Positions 1 to 7,749 of a stretch of DNA of 51,914 nucleotides are shown here, in pieces. The notes beneath the pieces are model-generated. The model ran no database searches. It was not told the origin of the DNA and worked only from the letters and a program-made list of their open reading frames with translations. Each line of letters begins with the position of its first letter. Position 1 is the stretch's first letter. The translations under genes were made by a program, and so were the position numbers. This stretch comes from Prevotella sp. (GTDB taxonomy: Bacteria; Bacteroidota; Bacteroidia; Bacteroidales; Bacteroidaceae): assembly GCA_016291005.1 (NCBI GenBank), contig JAEEVT010000005.1, forward strand, positions 1 through 51,914. The letters are read 5' to 3'.

Positions 1-728
1 TCATCGTCTCCAAGAGTTCCATGCTTTCTCCCCTCCTTATGGAAGGGTCGGGAGAGGCTATTTCCCGTTGGGCCAACGCCTCCCACGGTCTCGACGCCCT
101 GCTAAACCCCTGGGTGCTCATCTTCGGACTGGCCGTCATGTTCCTGGCACGTGTCCTCGGCATACTCTATATTATAAATAATGTGGACGACGAGGACATC
201 CGCTCTCGGGCAAGCGTCCGACTCATCGGCGCCGCAGTACCCTTCGTCGTACTCTTTGTCGCCTACCTCGTTCACCTGCTCCTGAAGGACGGCTATGCCT
301 ACGACGAAGCCGGCGTCATCTCGATAGTACCCTACAAGTACCTCGACAACTTCCTCACCCTTTGGCCACTTACCATCCTCTTCCTCGTCGGCGTCGTGCT
401 CGTACTCTTCGCCATCGGAAAGGAAATCGTCAGTCGCCCGTCATCAAAGAGTAAATCTATTTGGTTTGCAGGTATCGGCGTCGTACTCGTCGTACTGCCC
501 CTGCTGCTCATGTCGGCATGGAACGGCACGGCCTATTACCCCTCCACCGCCGACCTGCAGTCGTCGCTGACCATCGTCAACTCATGCTCCAGCGAGTTCA
601 CCCTGCGCACCATGTTCTACGTCTCGCTGCTCATCCCCTTCGTCCTCGCCTACATCGCCTACTGCTGGTGGAGCTTGGACAAGAAGAAGCTGACCCGCGA
701 CGAGATTGCCGAGGGGCACGCATATTGA
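1..728 (+). CDS. cydB: Cytochrome bd quinol oxidase subunit II, 3' part (CydB)
   Basis: Integral membrane subunit of cytochrome bd oxidase, which oxidises quinol and reduces oxygen to water at low oxygen tension. The reading frame is open from base 3, so the gene begins before the window; the ATG at 21 is internal. About 240 C-terminal residues are visible, against a usual total near 380. After the segment WANASHGLDAL come several hydrophobic helices, including VMFLARVLGILYIINNVDDE, and loops typical of Bacteroidales CydB such as PYKYLDNF. The end carries a lysine-rich cytoplasmic tail. cydA is expected immediately upstream, outside the window. A hairpin about 65 bp after the stop probably ends the transcript. 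Family assignment is from recognition of the sequence pattern and is strong; the partial state is certain. Confidence 0.9.
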   Translation, partial: IVSKSSMLSPLLMEGSGEAISRWANASHGLDALLNPWVLIFGLAVMFLARVLGILYIINNVDDEDIRSRASVRLIGAAVPFVVLFVAYLVHLLLKDGYAYDEAGVISIVPYKYLDNFLTLWPLTILFLVGVVLVLFAIGKEIVSRPSSKSKSIWFAGIGVVLVVLPLLLMSAWNGTAYYPSTADLQSSLTIVNSCSSEFTLRTMFYVSLLIPFVLAYIAYCWWSLDKKKLTRDEIAEGHAY

Positions 729-794
729 AATAATAAAAGAATTAAAAAATAAAAGATTCTTTGACCTAAAGGTGCAAAGTGTGGATTCACAATG

Positions 795-835
795 AAAAAA
801 CGCTTCACGTCTATAGTCGGGCGTGAAGCGTTTTT
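795..835. terminator. Bidirectional intrinsic terminator between cydB and the kinase-like gene
   Basis: A near-perfect inverted repeat has a left arm at 795-809 (AAAAAACGCTTCACG) and a right arm at 822-835 (CGTGAAGCGTTTTT), separated by 12 nt. The stem starts in an A run and ends in a T run, so it can terminate transcription from both sides. It lies between two convergent genes, the rightward cydB and the leftward kinase-like gene whose stop is at 842. Confidence 0.9.
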
Positions 836-841
836 CTTAGC

Positions 842-1480
842 TTATCCGATGTACTTCAGGATCATGTCCACAATCTCGTCTTCCGTCTTGCCATCCACAG
901 AAATGATGAGGTCGTAGTTGCGGGTGTCGTAGCGCGAAGTCTTGGCGTACTTTTTCACGTAGTTCTCGCGCATCGTGTCAACCCTCTCGATAATCTTGCG
1001 GGCCTCGTCCTCAGTCACATGCTGCTTCCTCATCACTCGAGCCAGACGGAAGGGCATCGAAGCCCTGATAAAGATGCTCAGACGATTCGGACAATCGCGC
1101 AACACAAAGAAGCCCGAACGACCTGCTACCACGCACGATTCCTCGGCGGCAATGCTCTTCAGAATCTCAGTCTCCACCTTGAACACCGTATCCGTATCAA
1201 GCGGTTGTACATCATCATCATCATCCCGCGGAATGTAGTAATTGGCCGAACCCGGACCAATTATCAGCTGGCGCTTCAGCTCAGTCCACCAGTTCTGCTT
1301 AGCGCCTTTCAGCTTCTCAATGTCATACACACTAAGGTGGAACTTCTCCTGCAAGCCCTTGATGACGGCCTTGTCGTAGAATTCCACGCCCAACTTCTCA
1401 GCAAGCTTACTGCCAACGGTACGTCCGCCGCTGCCCAACTCACGATTGATTGTGATAATGAATTTCTCGTTCTTATTCAT
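842..1480 (-). CDS. Cytidylate kinase-like family protein
   Basis: A 212-residue soluble protein of the cytidylate kinase-like family, P-loop nucleotide kinase relatives common in anaerobes whose true substrate is mostly untested. The N-terminal motif TINRELGSGGRTVGSKLAEK (about residues 10-29) is the family's phosphate-binding region. Later come VVAGRSGFFVL and an Arg-rich lid-like stretch IRASMPFRLARVMRK. A longer reading starting at 1552 is possible, but that ATG lies inside the -33 element of a consensus promoter (1522-1553), so the ATG at 1478-1480 (MNKNEKF) is preferred and leaves a leader of roughly 35 nt. It is a single-gene unit convergent with cydB. Family sure, substrate unknown. 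Confidence 0.85.
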   Translation of the reverse strand: MNKNEKFIITINRELGSGGRTVGSKLAEKLGVEFYDKAVIKGLQEKFHLSVYDIEKLKGAKQNWWTELKRQLIIGPGSANYYIPRDDDDDVQPLDTDTVFKVETEILKSIAAEESCVVAGRSGFFVLRDCPNRLSIFIRASMPFRLARVMRKQHVTEDEARKIIERVDTMRENYVKKYAKTSRYDTRNYDLIISVDGKTEDEIVDMILKYIG

Positions 1481-1521
1481 AATATGATAGCTTTTAAGGA
1501 TGCTCTTTATTTCTTCGTCGG

Positions 1522-1553
1522 CAAAGATAAACAAAAAAATCGGACTAACCAAA
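1522..1553 (-). promoter_or_regulatory. Bacteroidota sigma-ABfr type promoter of the kinase-like gene
   Basis: On the minus strand TTTG (complement of 1550-1553), then exactly 20 bp, then TATCTTTG (complement of 1522-1529). This fits the known -33/-7 consensus TTTG and TAnnTTTG. It is about 42 bp upstream of the chosen start and immediately downstream of the 22-bp repeat array at 1563-1716. Confidence 0.85.
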
Positions 1554-1562
1554 CAAAACCTT

Positions 1563-1716
1563 CAGAAATCACCGTACTTTCCCTCAGAAATCACCGTAAT
1601 TTCCCTCAGAAATCACCGTAATTTCCCTCAGAAATCACCGTGATTTCCTCAAGAAGTTGCCGTGATTTCTTGCAATTATTGCCGTGATTTCCAACGGAAA
1701 GTACCGTGATTTCTGT
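1563..1716. repeat. 22-bp-period palindromic repeat array, copy A (7 units)
   Basis: Seven consecutive units start at 1563, 1585, 1607, 1629, 1651, 1673 and 1695, each exactly 22 bp. The first four read CAGAAATCACCGT(A/G)(C/A)TTTCC with little change. The last three keep CCGTGATTTC but drift on the left side. The unit core GAAATCACCGTGATTTC is a near-perfect palindrome, so units could form small hairpins or bind a dimeric protein. The rest of the gap between the kinase-like gene and topB (1481-1854) holds the kinase promoter, this array and the topB promoter. The same array type recurs at 44239-44392. Confidence 0.9.
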
Positions 1717-1838
1717 GGGTTGTTGTGATGGTTTGCGAATGTTTTTGAAACGGCAAAGGAAAAGGAGGGAAAAACGGACTCGGGGTTATCTTTTCGTCTT
1801 TTTCGGGGTGTTTTATTGGCTGTTTGGCATAAAGTTTG

Positions 1839-1846
1839 TACCTTTG
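1839..1846 (+). promoter_or_regulatory. topB promoter, -7 element TACCTTTG
   Basis: TACCTTTG matches TAnnTTTG. The expected -33 position about 20 bp upstream reads ATTGG, a weak match to TTTG. The topB ATG is only 8 bp after the element, so the messenger would be leaderless or have a leader of a few nucleotides. Confidence 0.65.
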
Positions 1847-1854
1847 CACCCTGT

Positions 1855-3762
1855 ATGATAGTATGTATAGCAGAGAAGCCCAGCGTGGCGAAGGATATTG
1901 CCCGGATTATCGGCGCGACCAGCAGCCACGACGGGTATATGGAGGGTAACGGTTTCCAGGTGACGTGGACGTTCGGCCACCTGTGTACGCTGAAGGAACC
2001 TCACGACTACACGCCGATGTGGAAGTCGTGGAGCTTGACGGCGCTGCCGATGATTCCAGAACGGTTCGGCATCAAGCTCATCGACCAGCCGAGCATCAAG
2101 AAGCAGTTTGCCGTCATCGAACAGCTGATGCAGCAGGCCGAGCGCATCGTGAACTGCGGCGACGCGGGCCAGGAGGGTGAGCTCATCCAGCGCTGGGTGA
2201 TGCAGAAGGCTGGCGCGAAGTGTCCCGTCAGCCGACTGTGGATATCGTCGATGACTGACGAGGCCATCCGCGAGGGCTTCCAGAGCCTGAAAGACCAGCA
2301 GGACTACCAGCCTCTCTACATGGCGGGCCTCAGCCGAGCCATTGGCGACTGGCTGTTGGGCATGAACTGTACGAGGCTCTACACCTTGAAATATGGTCAG
2401 AACCGACAGGTGCTTTCCATCGGCCGCGTCCAGACCCCTACCCTCGCCCTCATCGTCAACCGCCAGAAGGAGATTGACAACTTCAAACCCGAACCTTACT
2501 GGGTGTTGGCAACGGTCTATCGCGACACGACGTTTACGGCGACGAAGGGGAAGTTCACCTCAAAGGAAGACGGCGAGAAAGCATTCCTGGAAATCGAGGG
2601 CAAGCCGTTTACCGTCACAAGCGTCGAGAAGAAGGAGGGCAAGGAACAGCCGCCACAGCTCTACGACCTGACGTCGCTACAGGTAGACTGTAACAAGAAG
2701 TTCGGATTCTCTGCCGAGCAGACGCTGAACCTCATCCAGGCTCTCTATGAAAAGAAGTACACCACCTATCCGCGCGTAGATACACAATACCTCTCTGACG
2801 ACATCTATCCCAAGTGTCCGCAGACCATGAACGGTCTGTTCCAGACGAAGTTCGGCGGCATAGCTCCATACGCCGACCTGATACGCCCCATAGGGGGAAA
2901 GCCGCTGAAGAAGTCGAAGCGCGTCTTCGACACCTCGAAGGTCACCGACCACCACGCCATCATCCCGACGGGCGTCATTCCGCAGAACCTGAGCGACGCC
3001 GAACGGAAAGTGTTCGACCTCGTGGCACGTCGCTTCATCGGCGTCTTCCTGCCCGACTGTAAGTTCTCGACGACGACGGTGCTTGGCGAGGTGGGAGCCC
3101 AAACGAGTTTGGAGCCTGCCGAGCGTGAGCAAACTCGAATAGAATTCAAGGTAACGGGTAAGGAAATCCTTGACCCGGGCTGGCGTGTCGTCAGAGAAGT
3201 GAAAGGTGAGGAAGTGAAGACTGACGACGAGAAGAAGGCTGACGACGAGGAGCGCACGCTGCCTACCTTTGTGAAGGGCGAGAGTGGCGAGCATACTCCC
3301 ACGCTGACGGAGAAGTGGACCACACCCCCGCCCTACTATACCGAAGCCACGCTGCTCCGTGCAATGGAGACGGCGGGTAAGTTTGTTGAGGACGAAACCC
3401 TGCGCGCCGCCATGAAGGAGAACGGCATCGGCCGGCCGTCAAGTAGAGCCAGCATCATCGAGACGCTGTTTAAGCGAAACTACATCAAACGCGAGCGCAA
3501 ACGACTGGTTGCCACACCCACAGGCATCGAGCTGATAGACCTTATCCGCGAAGACCTGCTCAAGAGCTGTGAACTGACGGGCATCTGGGAGAAGAAGCTG
3601 CGCGACATCGAGCACCAGAAGTACGATGCAGCCCAGTTTATCCAGGAACTGAAGACGCAGGTGACGGAAATTGTCCGCGACGTGATGACCGATCCGACGA
3701 ACCGCCACGTCACCATCGCGCCGGTTCAGGAGGCACAAAAGAAAAAAGCCGCAAAGCAATAA
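1855..3762 (+). CDS. topB: DNA topoisomerase III, type IA
   Basis: Type IA topoisomerase that cuts and passes single strands, used in decatenation and recombination intermediates. Starting at ATG 1855 gives 635 residues beginning MIVCIAEKPSVAKDIA, the Toprim start with its glutamate; a longer reading from 1816 runs through the promoter and is rejected. The metal-binding D-x-G-x-E-G-E region is CGDAGQEGEL (residues 101-110). The catalytic tyrosine is Y305 in TTYPRVDT. The conserved GIGRPSSRASII follows at about 524-535. No C-terminal zinc finger is seen. Residues 414-429 (AQTSLEPAEREQTRIE) look like an in-frame insert encoded by a palindromic DNA repeat. The porE-like gene begins 31 bp downstream and may be read through. 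Confidence 0.95.
   Translation: MIVCIAEKPSVAKDIARIIGATSSHDGYMEGNGFQVTWTFGHLCTLKEPHDYTPMWKSWSLTALPMIPERFGIKLIDQPSIKKQFAVIEQLMQQAERIVNCGDAGQEGELIQRWVMQKAGAKCPVSRLWISSMTDEAIREGFQSLKDQQDYQPLYMAGLSRAIGDWLLGMNCTRLYTLKYGQNRQVLSIGRVQTPTLALIVNRQKEIDNFKPEPYWVLATVYRDTTFTATKGKFTSKEDGEKAFLEIEGKPFTVTSVEKKEGKEQPPQLYDLTSLQVDCNKKFGFSAEQTLNLIQALYEKKYTTYPRVDTQYLSDDIYPKCPQTMNGLFQTKFGGIAPYADLIRPIGGKPLKKSKRVFDTSKVTDHHAIIPTGVIPQNLSDAERKVFDLVARRFIGVFLPDCKFSTTTVLGEVGAQTSLEPAEREQTRIEFKVTGKEILDPGWRVVREVKGEEVKTDDEKKADDEERTLPTFVKGESGEHTPTLTEKWTTPPPYYTEATLLRAMETAGKFVEDETLRAAMKENGIGRPSSRASIIETLFKRNYIKRERKRLVATPTGIELIDLIREDLLKSCELTGIWEKKLRDIEHQKYDAAQFIQELKTQVTEIVRDVMTDPTNRHVTIAPVQEAQKKKAAKQ
3104..3137. repeat. Palindromic insert inside topB
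   Basis: Arms CGAGTTTG (3104-3111) and CAAACTCG (3130-3137) are exact inverted repeats around an 18-nt loop. The translated segment separates VLGEV from EFKVTGKEIL, which are normally close together in Bacteroidales TopB as I remember it. The frame stays open. Confidence 0.6.
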
Positions 3763-3793
3763 AACCACCTGCCTTTGCGTTATAGAATAAGTT

Positions 3794-5839
3794 ATGCGAC
3801 AGAACTTACACCTTATATATATATTGCTGGTCGCCACACTCCTGACGGGATGCGGTGCCGAGCAGGCCATGAAGAAGGGTGACAAGTTCTATGCCTTAGG
3901 CGAATACCACGATGCCGCCGAGCAGTATAAGAAAGCCTACGCACAGACTAAGTCGAAGGAACGCACCCTGCGCGGACAGCGGGCAATGAAGATGGCGGAG
4001 TGCTACCGTCGCATCAACTACACGCAGAAAGCCATTGCTGCATATAACAACGCCATCCGCTATAAGCAGGAGGACTCGCTGACGCACTTCTACTTAGCAC
4101 AACAGCTCATGAAGAACGGCAGTTACAAGGAGGCCGAGAAGCAATTCCAGACATTCATAGACTCCATAGGGAACTATGAATATAAAGACCCTCAGAATTA
4201 CGAACAGCTGGCAAAGAATGGTTTGCGCTCGGCACGACAGGCTCCTGAATGGAAGAAGGAAGGCTCAGACTATACGGTGAAACGCGAGAACTTCTTCAAT
4301 TCACGACGTGCCGACTACTCGCCGATGCTGGCTGGCGAAGAGAACAACCAGCTCTTCTTCACCTCGACACGAAACCAGGCCAAGGGCGACGAACTCAGCG
4401 GCATTACGGGAACCAAGAACGGCGACATCTTCTTCTCGCAGAAAGACGACAAGGGCAAGTGGCAGCGACCGGAGGCCATCGACTCCGAACTGAACACCGA
4501 CTTCGACGAAGGCGTCTGCTCCTTTACGCCAGACGGTCGCGTCATGTACCTGACGCAATGTAAGACCGACCCTGACTATCCACGCTATGCCACCATTATG
4601 ACGTCGAACCGCTCGGATGCCTCATGGTCCAAGGCGCAGGAAGTGAAACTGACGCGCGACACGCTGTCGGCCTTCGCCCATCCTGCCGTAAGCCCTGACG
4701 GCCAGTGGCTCTACTTCACCAGCAACATGCCCGGTGGTCTGGGCGGCTACGACATCTGGCGCGTGGCGCTGACCAACAACGGTTTAGGTGGCGTCGAAAA
4801 CCTTGGCGCGCCCATCAACACTCCCGGCGACGAGATGTTCCCCACGTTCCGTCCCAACGGAGACCTCTACTTCTCGAGCAACGGCCACGAAGGCTTAGGT
4901 GGACTGGATATTTATATTGCAAAGGCAGTTGGCAGCTGGCAGTTAGCAGAAAACCAAGAGCTAACAGCAAATAGCCATCAGCTGGAACACCCAGGCTACC
5001 CCTTGAACTCGCAGGGCGATGACTTCGGCATGACGTTCGAAGGCATGCTGAACAAAGGCTACTTCTCGTCGAACCGCGGCGACGGCAAAGGCTGGGACCA
5101 CATCTATTCGTTCTTCAATCCGGAAATTGTGCAGACCGTCAAAGGCTGGGTCTATGAGCAGGACGGCTACGAGCTGCCGCAGGGACAGGTCTATATGGTG
5201 GGCAACGACGGTACCAACCTGAAGCTCAGCGTCAAGGGCGACGGTTCGTTTGAACAGCAAATCAAGCCCGGCGTCGACTATGTCTTCCTCGGCACCTGCA
5301 AAGGTTTCCTCAACCATCAGGAACAGCTCCGTGTGGAGCCCGTCAAGGAGTCGCAAGAGTATGTGCTGCAGTTCCCGTTGGCAAACATCACCGTCCCAGT
5401 ACTTATCGAGAACATTTTCTACGACTTTGACAAAGCCACGCTGCGCCCAGAATCTGCCGAAGCCCTCGACCAGTTAGTGGCGTTGCTGAACGAGAACCCC
5501 AACGTTACCATCGAGCTGAGCGCCCACACCGACTACCGCGGTTCGGCAGAGTATAACAAGCGCCTGAGCCAGCGCCGCGCAGAGTCCGTCGTCAACTACC
5601 TGAAGGACCACGGCATCGCCCCAGACCGCATGACCCCAGTGGGTTACGGCAAGGAGCGCCCCAAGAAGGTACGCAGGAAGTTGACGGAGAAACATCCCTT
5701 CTTAAAAGAAAACGACGTCTTGACGGAAGAACACATCAAGACGCTCGACGAGGAACAGCAGGAAATATGCAACCAGCTGAACCGTCGTACGGAATTCCGC
5801 GTGCTGCGCACTACTTACGGACTGTTTCCGAAGAAATAA
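3794..5839 (+). CDS. PorE-like lipoprotein: TPR, PD40 beta-propeller, OmpA-like domain
   Basis: A 681-residue lipoprotein with a lipobox LLTGC (Cys20). TPR-like helices at about 25-145 include YHDAAEQYKKAY and YKEAEKQFQTF. PD40/WD40-like propeller blades follow at about 160-430, with repeated FTPDGR..MYLT, SPDGQWLYFTS and FRPNGDLYFSS. A short beta domain covers about 445-535. The C-terminal OmpA-like peptidoglycan-binding domain (about 540-625) has the motif AHTDYRGSAEYNKRLSQRRA. This domain order is that of PorE, a periplasmic T9SS component, and fits the many T9SS-tailed proteins in the window. About 20 residues near 378-400 are encoded by a repeat-like DNA insert. The 3' end overlaps the convergent DUF5056 gene by 29 bp. 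The PorE assignment is by architecture only; paralogues with the same domains exist. Confidence 0.8.
   Translation: MRQNLHLIYILLVATLLTGCGAEQAMKKGDKFYALGEYHDAAEQYKKAYAQTKSKERTLRGQRAMKMAECYRRINYTQKAIAAYNNAIRYKQEDSLTHFYLAQQLMKNGSYKEAEKQFQTFIDSIGNYEYKDPQNYEQLAKNGLRSARQAPEWKKEGSDYTVKRENFFNSRRADYSPMLAGEENNQLFFTSTRNQAKGDELSGITGTKNGDIFFSQKDDKGKWQRPEAIDSELNTDFDEGVCSFTPDGRVMYLTQCKTDPDYPRYATIMTSNRSDASWSKAQEVKLTRDTLSAFAHPAVSPDGQWLYFTSNMPGGLGGYDIWRVALTNNGLGGVENLGAPINTPGDEMFPTFRPNGDLYFSSNGHEGLGGLDIYIAKAVGSWQLAENQELTANSHQLEHPGYPLNSQGDDFGMTFEGMLNKGYFSSNRGDGKGWDHIYSFFNPEIVQTVKGWVYEQDGYELPQGQVYMVGNDGTNLKLSVKGDGSFEQQIKPGVDYVFLGTCKGFLNHQEQLRVEPVKESQEYVLQFPLANITVPVLIENIFYDFDKATLRPESAEALDQLVALLNENPNVTIELSAHTDYRGSAEYNKRLSQRRAESVVNYLKDHGIAPDRMTPVGYGKERPKKVRRKLTEKHPFLKENDVLTEEHIKTLDEEQQEICNQLNRRTEFRVLRTTYGLFPKK
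4928..4985. repeat. Repeat insert inside the porE-like gene (family shared with 8676-8728)
   Basis: The stretch is built from GTTGGC/GTTAGC and their complements (GTTAGC at about 4942, GCTAAC at about 4960, AATAGCCA further on). It encodes GSWQLAENQELTANSHQLE between two propeller blades. The oligomers AGTTGGC, GTTAGCA and AATAGCCA recur in the same order in the methyltransferase insert at 8676-8728. Confidence 0.55.
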
Positions 5840-6179
5840 CCTCGCCCACACCGACGAACAGCAGACCAAACAATATGGTCGCCACAGCCAGCAGGTTGAC
5901 GCTAAACGACTGCGTCGCCATTGTGCGCAGCATGACTTCGAAGTGGACAGCCAGCAGTTCCCAACCACGGAAATACACAAACAGCACCACAAACACCATG
6001 ATACAGAACGGCGTCCACAGACGCATGAACGTAGAAGTCTGAGGACTGAGGGCTGAACTTTGTTCGGCCTCAATGCGTTGCATAACGCGGTCTGTGAAGC
6101 CGCCATCCTCTATCTGTTGGCTGGCCGCCTCGCTGAAAAACTGTCGTAACAAGCGTTCGTTATCTTCCGTCATATCCAT
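5811..6179 (-). CDS. DUF5056-like membrane protein, probable anti-sigma factor
   Basis: A 122-residue protein with a soluble N-terminal part (about 1-50, MDMTEDNERLLRQFF) and two hydrophobic helices (about 53-70 and 91-112). It resembles Bacteroidales DUF5056 proteins. Its start overlaps the end of the ECF sigma factor gene by 20 bp, the usual sign of translational coupling between a sigma factor and its membrane-bound regulator. Its role as an anti-sigma factor is inferred from this layout; no zinc-binding HxxxCxxC motif is visible. The 3' end overlaps the convergent porE-like gene. Confidence 0.7.
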   Translation of the reverse strand: MDMTEDNERLLRQFFSEAASQQIEDGGFTDRVMQRIEAEQSSALSPQTSTFMRLWTPFCIMVFVVLFVYFRGWELLAVHFEVMLRTMATQSFSVNLLAVATILFGLLFVGVGEVISSETVRK

Positions 6180-6753
6180 TCTTTCTTAAATAGTTTGCCA
6201 ATTTCTCCTTACCTCGCGAAAGATGCGACTTAATCGTCCCTTCCTTGATACCAGTAATCTTTGCGATGCCAGCAATGTCGTAGCCATCTATCAGTTGCAT
6301 CGTAACACATGTTCTTTCGTCAGGCTTCAATAATGCCAAGGCGGCGTAGAGGTCCATCCTGAGACCCACCCCCATCCCCTCCCTATGAGAGAGGGGAGTA
6401 GATAGTCTATCCGCTGATTGACTCCCATCCTGAGAGTAACCACTCCCCTCCCTCACAGGGAGGGGTTGGGGGTGGGTCTGCTCCTTCCTGCGATAGTCGT
6501 AATGCACGTTATATGCTATGCGCATCAGCCAGGTCTGGAACGAGGCCAGGCCCTTGAACGAGCGGATGTTGGTGTAAGCCTTGATGAAGGTTTCTTGCGC
6601 CAGGTCGTCGCTCAGCGCCTCGTCGCCTAACGTCTGGTGCAGGAAGAAACGGCGGATAGGCGACTGGTATCGGCGCACGAGCTCGTCGAAAGCCCTGTTG
6701 TTGCCCGATACCGCCACCTGTGCTACGAGAACTATGTCACTTAGTACCGCCAC
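6160..6753 (-). CDS. ECF RNA polymerase sigma factor with an in-frame repeat insert
   Basis: A 197-residue ECF sigma factor. Region 2 (about 20-90) includes AFDELVRRYQ, DDLAQETFIKAY and FQTWLMRIAYN. Region 4 (about 136-192) includes LLKPDERTCV and the helix-turn-helix GYDIAGIAKITGIKEGTIKS. Residues about 93-131 (EQTHPQPLPVREGSG... LSHREGMGVG) are encoded by a 118-bp element with terminal inverted repeats placed exactly in the linker between the two domains, where extra length is tolerated. The start is GTG at 6751-6753; another GTG lies 12 codons in, so the exact start is uncertain. It is followed with overlap by the DUF5056 gene and preceded by pspC, DUF6249 and DUF2807 genes on the same strand, a recurring Bacteroidales neighbourhood suggestive of an envelope-stress regulon. 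Confidence 0.85.
   Translation of the reverse strand: MAVLSDIVLVAQVAVSGNNRAFDELVRRYQSPIRRFFLHQTLGDEALSDDLAQETFIKAYTNIRSFKGLASFQTWLMRIAYNVHYDYRRKEQTHPQPLPVREGSGYSQDGSQSADRLSTPLSHREGMGVGLRMDLYAALALLKPDERTCVTMQLIDGYDIAGIAKITGIKEGTIKSHLSRGKEKLANYLRKNGYDGR
6362..6479. mobile_element. 118-bp MITE-like element with 23-bp terminal inverted repeats inside the sigma factor gene
   Basis: The left end (6362-6384) begins AGACCCACCCCCATCCCC. The right end (6457-6479), read on the other strand, begins AGACCCACCCCCAACCCC. The two 23-bp ends differ at one base. Each end also folds on itself: CCCCTCCCT pairs with GAGAGGGG at the left, CTCCCCTCCCT with AGGGAGGGG at the right. The element has no coding capacity of its own but is read through in frame as a proline/glycine-rich linker. 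Confidence 0.8.
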
Positions 6754-6809
6754 CTCTTACCTTTTACCTCTTACTTCTTACATCATACATCTTCCATCTT
6801 ACCTCTTTC
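6754..6809. repeat. Low-complexity heptad-like spacer between pspC and the sigma gene
   Basis: The gap is filled by variants of CTTACCTCTTAC / CTTACATCATAC with a period near 7-8. Similar short degenerate repeats fill other gene junctions here (7741-7770, 10405-10439, 11846-11890, 43117-43140). No gene or terminator is seen in it. Confidence 0.6.
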
Positions 6810-7004
6810 TTATATCACCTTGCTCTTCTCGGGCATGATAATCCACGCCACGATGTAGAAGGGGATACCGGCAAAAGCCGTAAAGAGTGTGAGGGCTGCA
6901 TAGCCTAAGCGAACAGCTACGGGGTCGAAATCCAGATACTCTGCAACACCTGCGCAGACACCGCCTAACACGCGGTCGTCGCTTCGATATAATCTCTTTG
7001 TCAT
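6810..7004 (-). CDS. PspC domain protein
   Basis: A 64-residue small membrane protein. The PspC fold is visible as KRLYRSDDRVLGGVCAGVAE (residues 3-22), then the DFDPVAVRLGYAAL helix and a hydrophobic helix ending IVAWIIMPEK. PspC proteins take part in phage-shock or envelope-stress signalling in Proteobacteria. In Bacteroidales they often stand alone like this one, and the function is not settled. It lies between the DUF6249 gene and the ECF sigma gene on the same strand, so it is probably co-transcribed. Confidence 0.9.
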   Translation of the reverse strand: MTKRLYRSDDRVLGGVCAGVAEYLDFDPVAVRLGYAALTLFTAFAGIPFYIVAWIIMPEKSKVI

Positions 7005-7063
7005 AGTTTTATATTTTATGAAGTGAATAAAATGTTGTCCTTAGTTGTCCTAGTTGTCTTTAA

Positions 7064-7732
7064 TTAAATCTGGTCGTCGTGCATAATTTCCCTGTTGTTT
7101 TTGCGAGCTGAGCGCGAAGCAAACACCTTACCCAGTCCGATGCAGAACACCAAGGCACCAATGCCGAAGCCCACGTTACCAGCAGCATAGCCCAGGAACA
7201 CCATCAGTCCCACGCCGACGAAACACTGGCGCATGCCCTTCTGGTACTCGTCGTCAACATTCCCCGGTTTGTCCTCAAGCAACTGTTCAGGGATAGGCTG
7301 TCCTTGCTGCATTGCCATCTGCGCCAGCTTCATCTTCTGCTTGCGGTTCTTGTTGATGAAGTAGAACAAGGCAATGATTATCAGTACGGGAGCCAGCACA
7401 AAGATGATCAGTATGATGCACAGCACGAAGAACATGCCCATGATATCTTTATGATCTATTGAGTTGAGCCAGCGACCGATATCATCGTCATCCACATCAT
7501 AGGTATGCGAGTGCCAGGGCGTGTTGATGGTAACGGTTCCCTTATGACTCCGGGTATGAGTAACCGCTGTGTCAGTACCAGTCGTGTCGGAGTAAACCTC
7601 CACGGCGTCCTTATTTGCCGAGTCCACCAGCTCAGTTGGAGCCTGCGGAGTATGGCGATGCTTCTGGGATGCTGCCTGAACGCCCATGCCAAGCGCAAGG
7701 AGCATAGTCATTGTAATAATAACCTTCTTCAT
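7064..7732 (-). CDS. DUF6249-like membrane protein
   Basis: A 222-residue protein with a signal peptide (MKKVIITMTMLLALGMGVQA) and a periplasmic segment with a His/Asp-rich stretch (HSHTYDVDDDD). A first transmembrane helix lies at about 100-125, followed by a cytoplasmic Lys/Met/Gln-rich linker (NKNRKQKMKLAQMAMQQGQ). Two further helices at about 167-205 are separated by a glycine-rich turn, and the tail is basic. I recognise it as a DUF6249-type protein from Bacteroidales sigma-factor loci; no catalytic motif is seen. It starts 17 bp after the stop of the DUF2807 lipoprotein gene, so the two are probably in one operon. Confidence 0.7.
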   Translation of the reverse strand: MKKVIITMTMLLALGMGVQAASQKHRHTPQAPTELVDSANKDAVEVYSDTTGTDTAVTHTRSHKGTVTINTPWHSHTYDVDDDDIGRWLNSIDHKDIMGMFFVLCIILIIFVLAPVLIIIALFYFINKNRKQKMKLAQMAMQQGQPIPEQLLEDKPGNVDDEYQKGMRQCFVGVGLMVFLGYAAGNVGFGIGALVFCIGLGKVFASRSARKNNREIMHDDQI

Positions 7733-7749
7733 AGTCGTATTGTTTTGTC

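Noticed and set aside
21..728. Complete small membrane protein starting at 21
   Set aside because: The frame is open to the window edge and the sequence matches the C-terminal part of CydB.
1481..1552. Extended N-terminus of the kinase-like protein
   Set aside because: The extra codons contain the -7 box and part of the -33 box of its promoter.
1019..1621. 200-codon plus-strand frame opposite the kinase-like gene
   Set aside because: It overlaps the kinase gene, its promoter and the repeat array; no domain is visible.
1563..1716. CRISPR-like regular spacing of the 22-bp arrays (also 44239-44392)
   Set aside because: The repeats are adjacent with no unique 30-bp spacers, and no cas genes are nearby. 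They are tandem palindromes.
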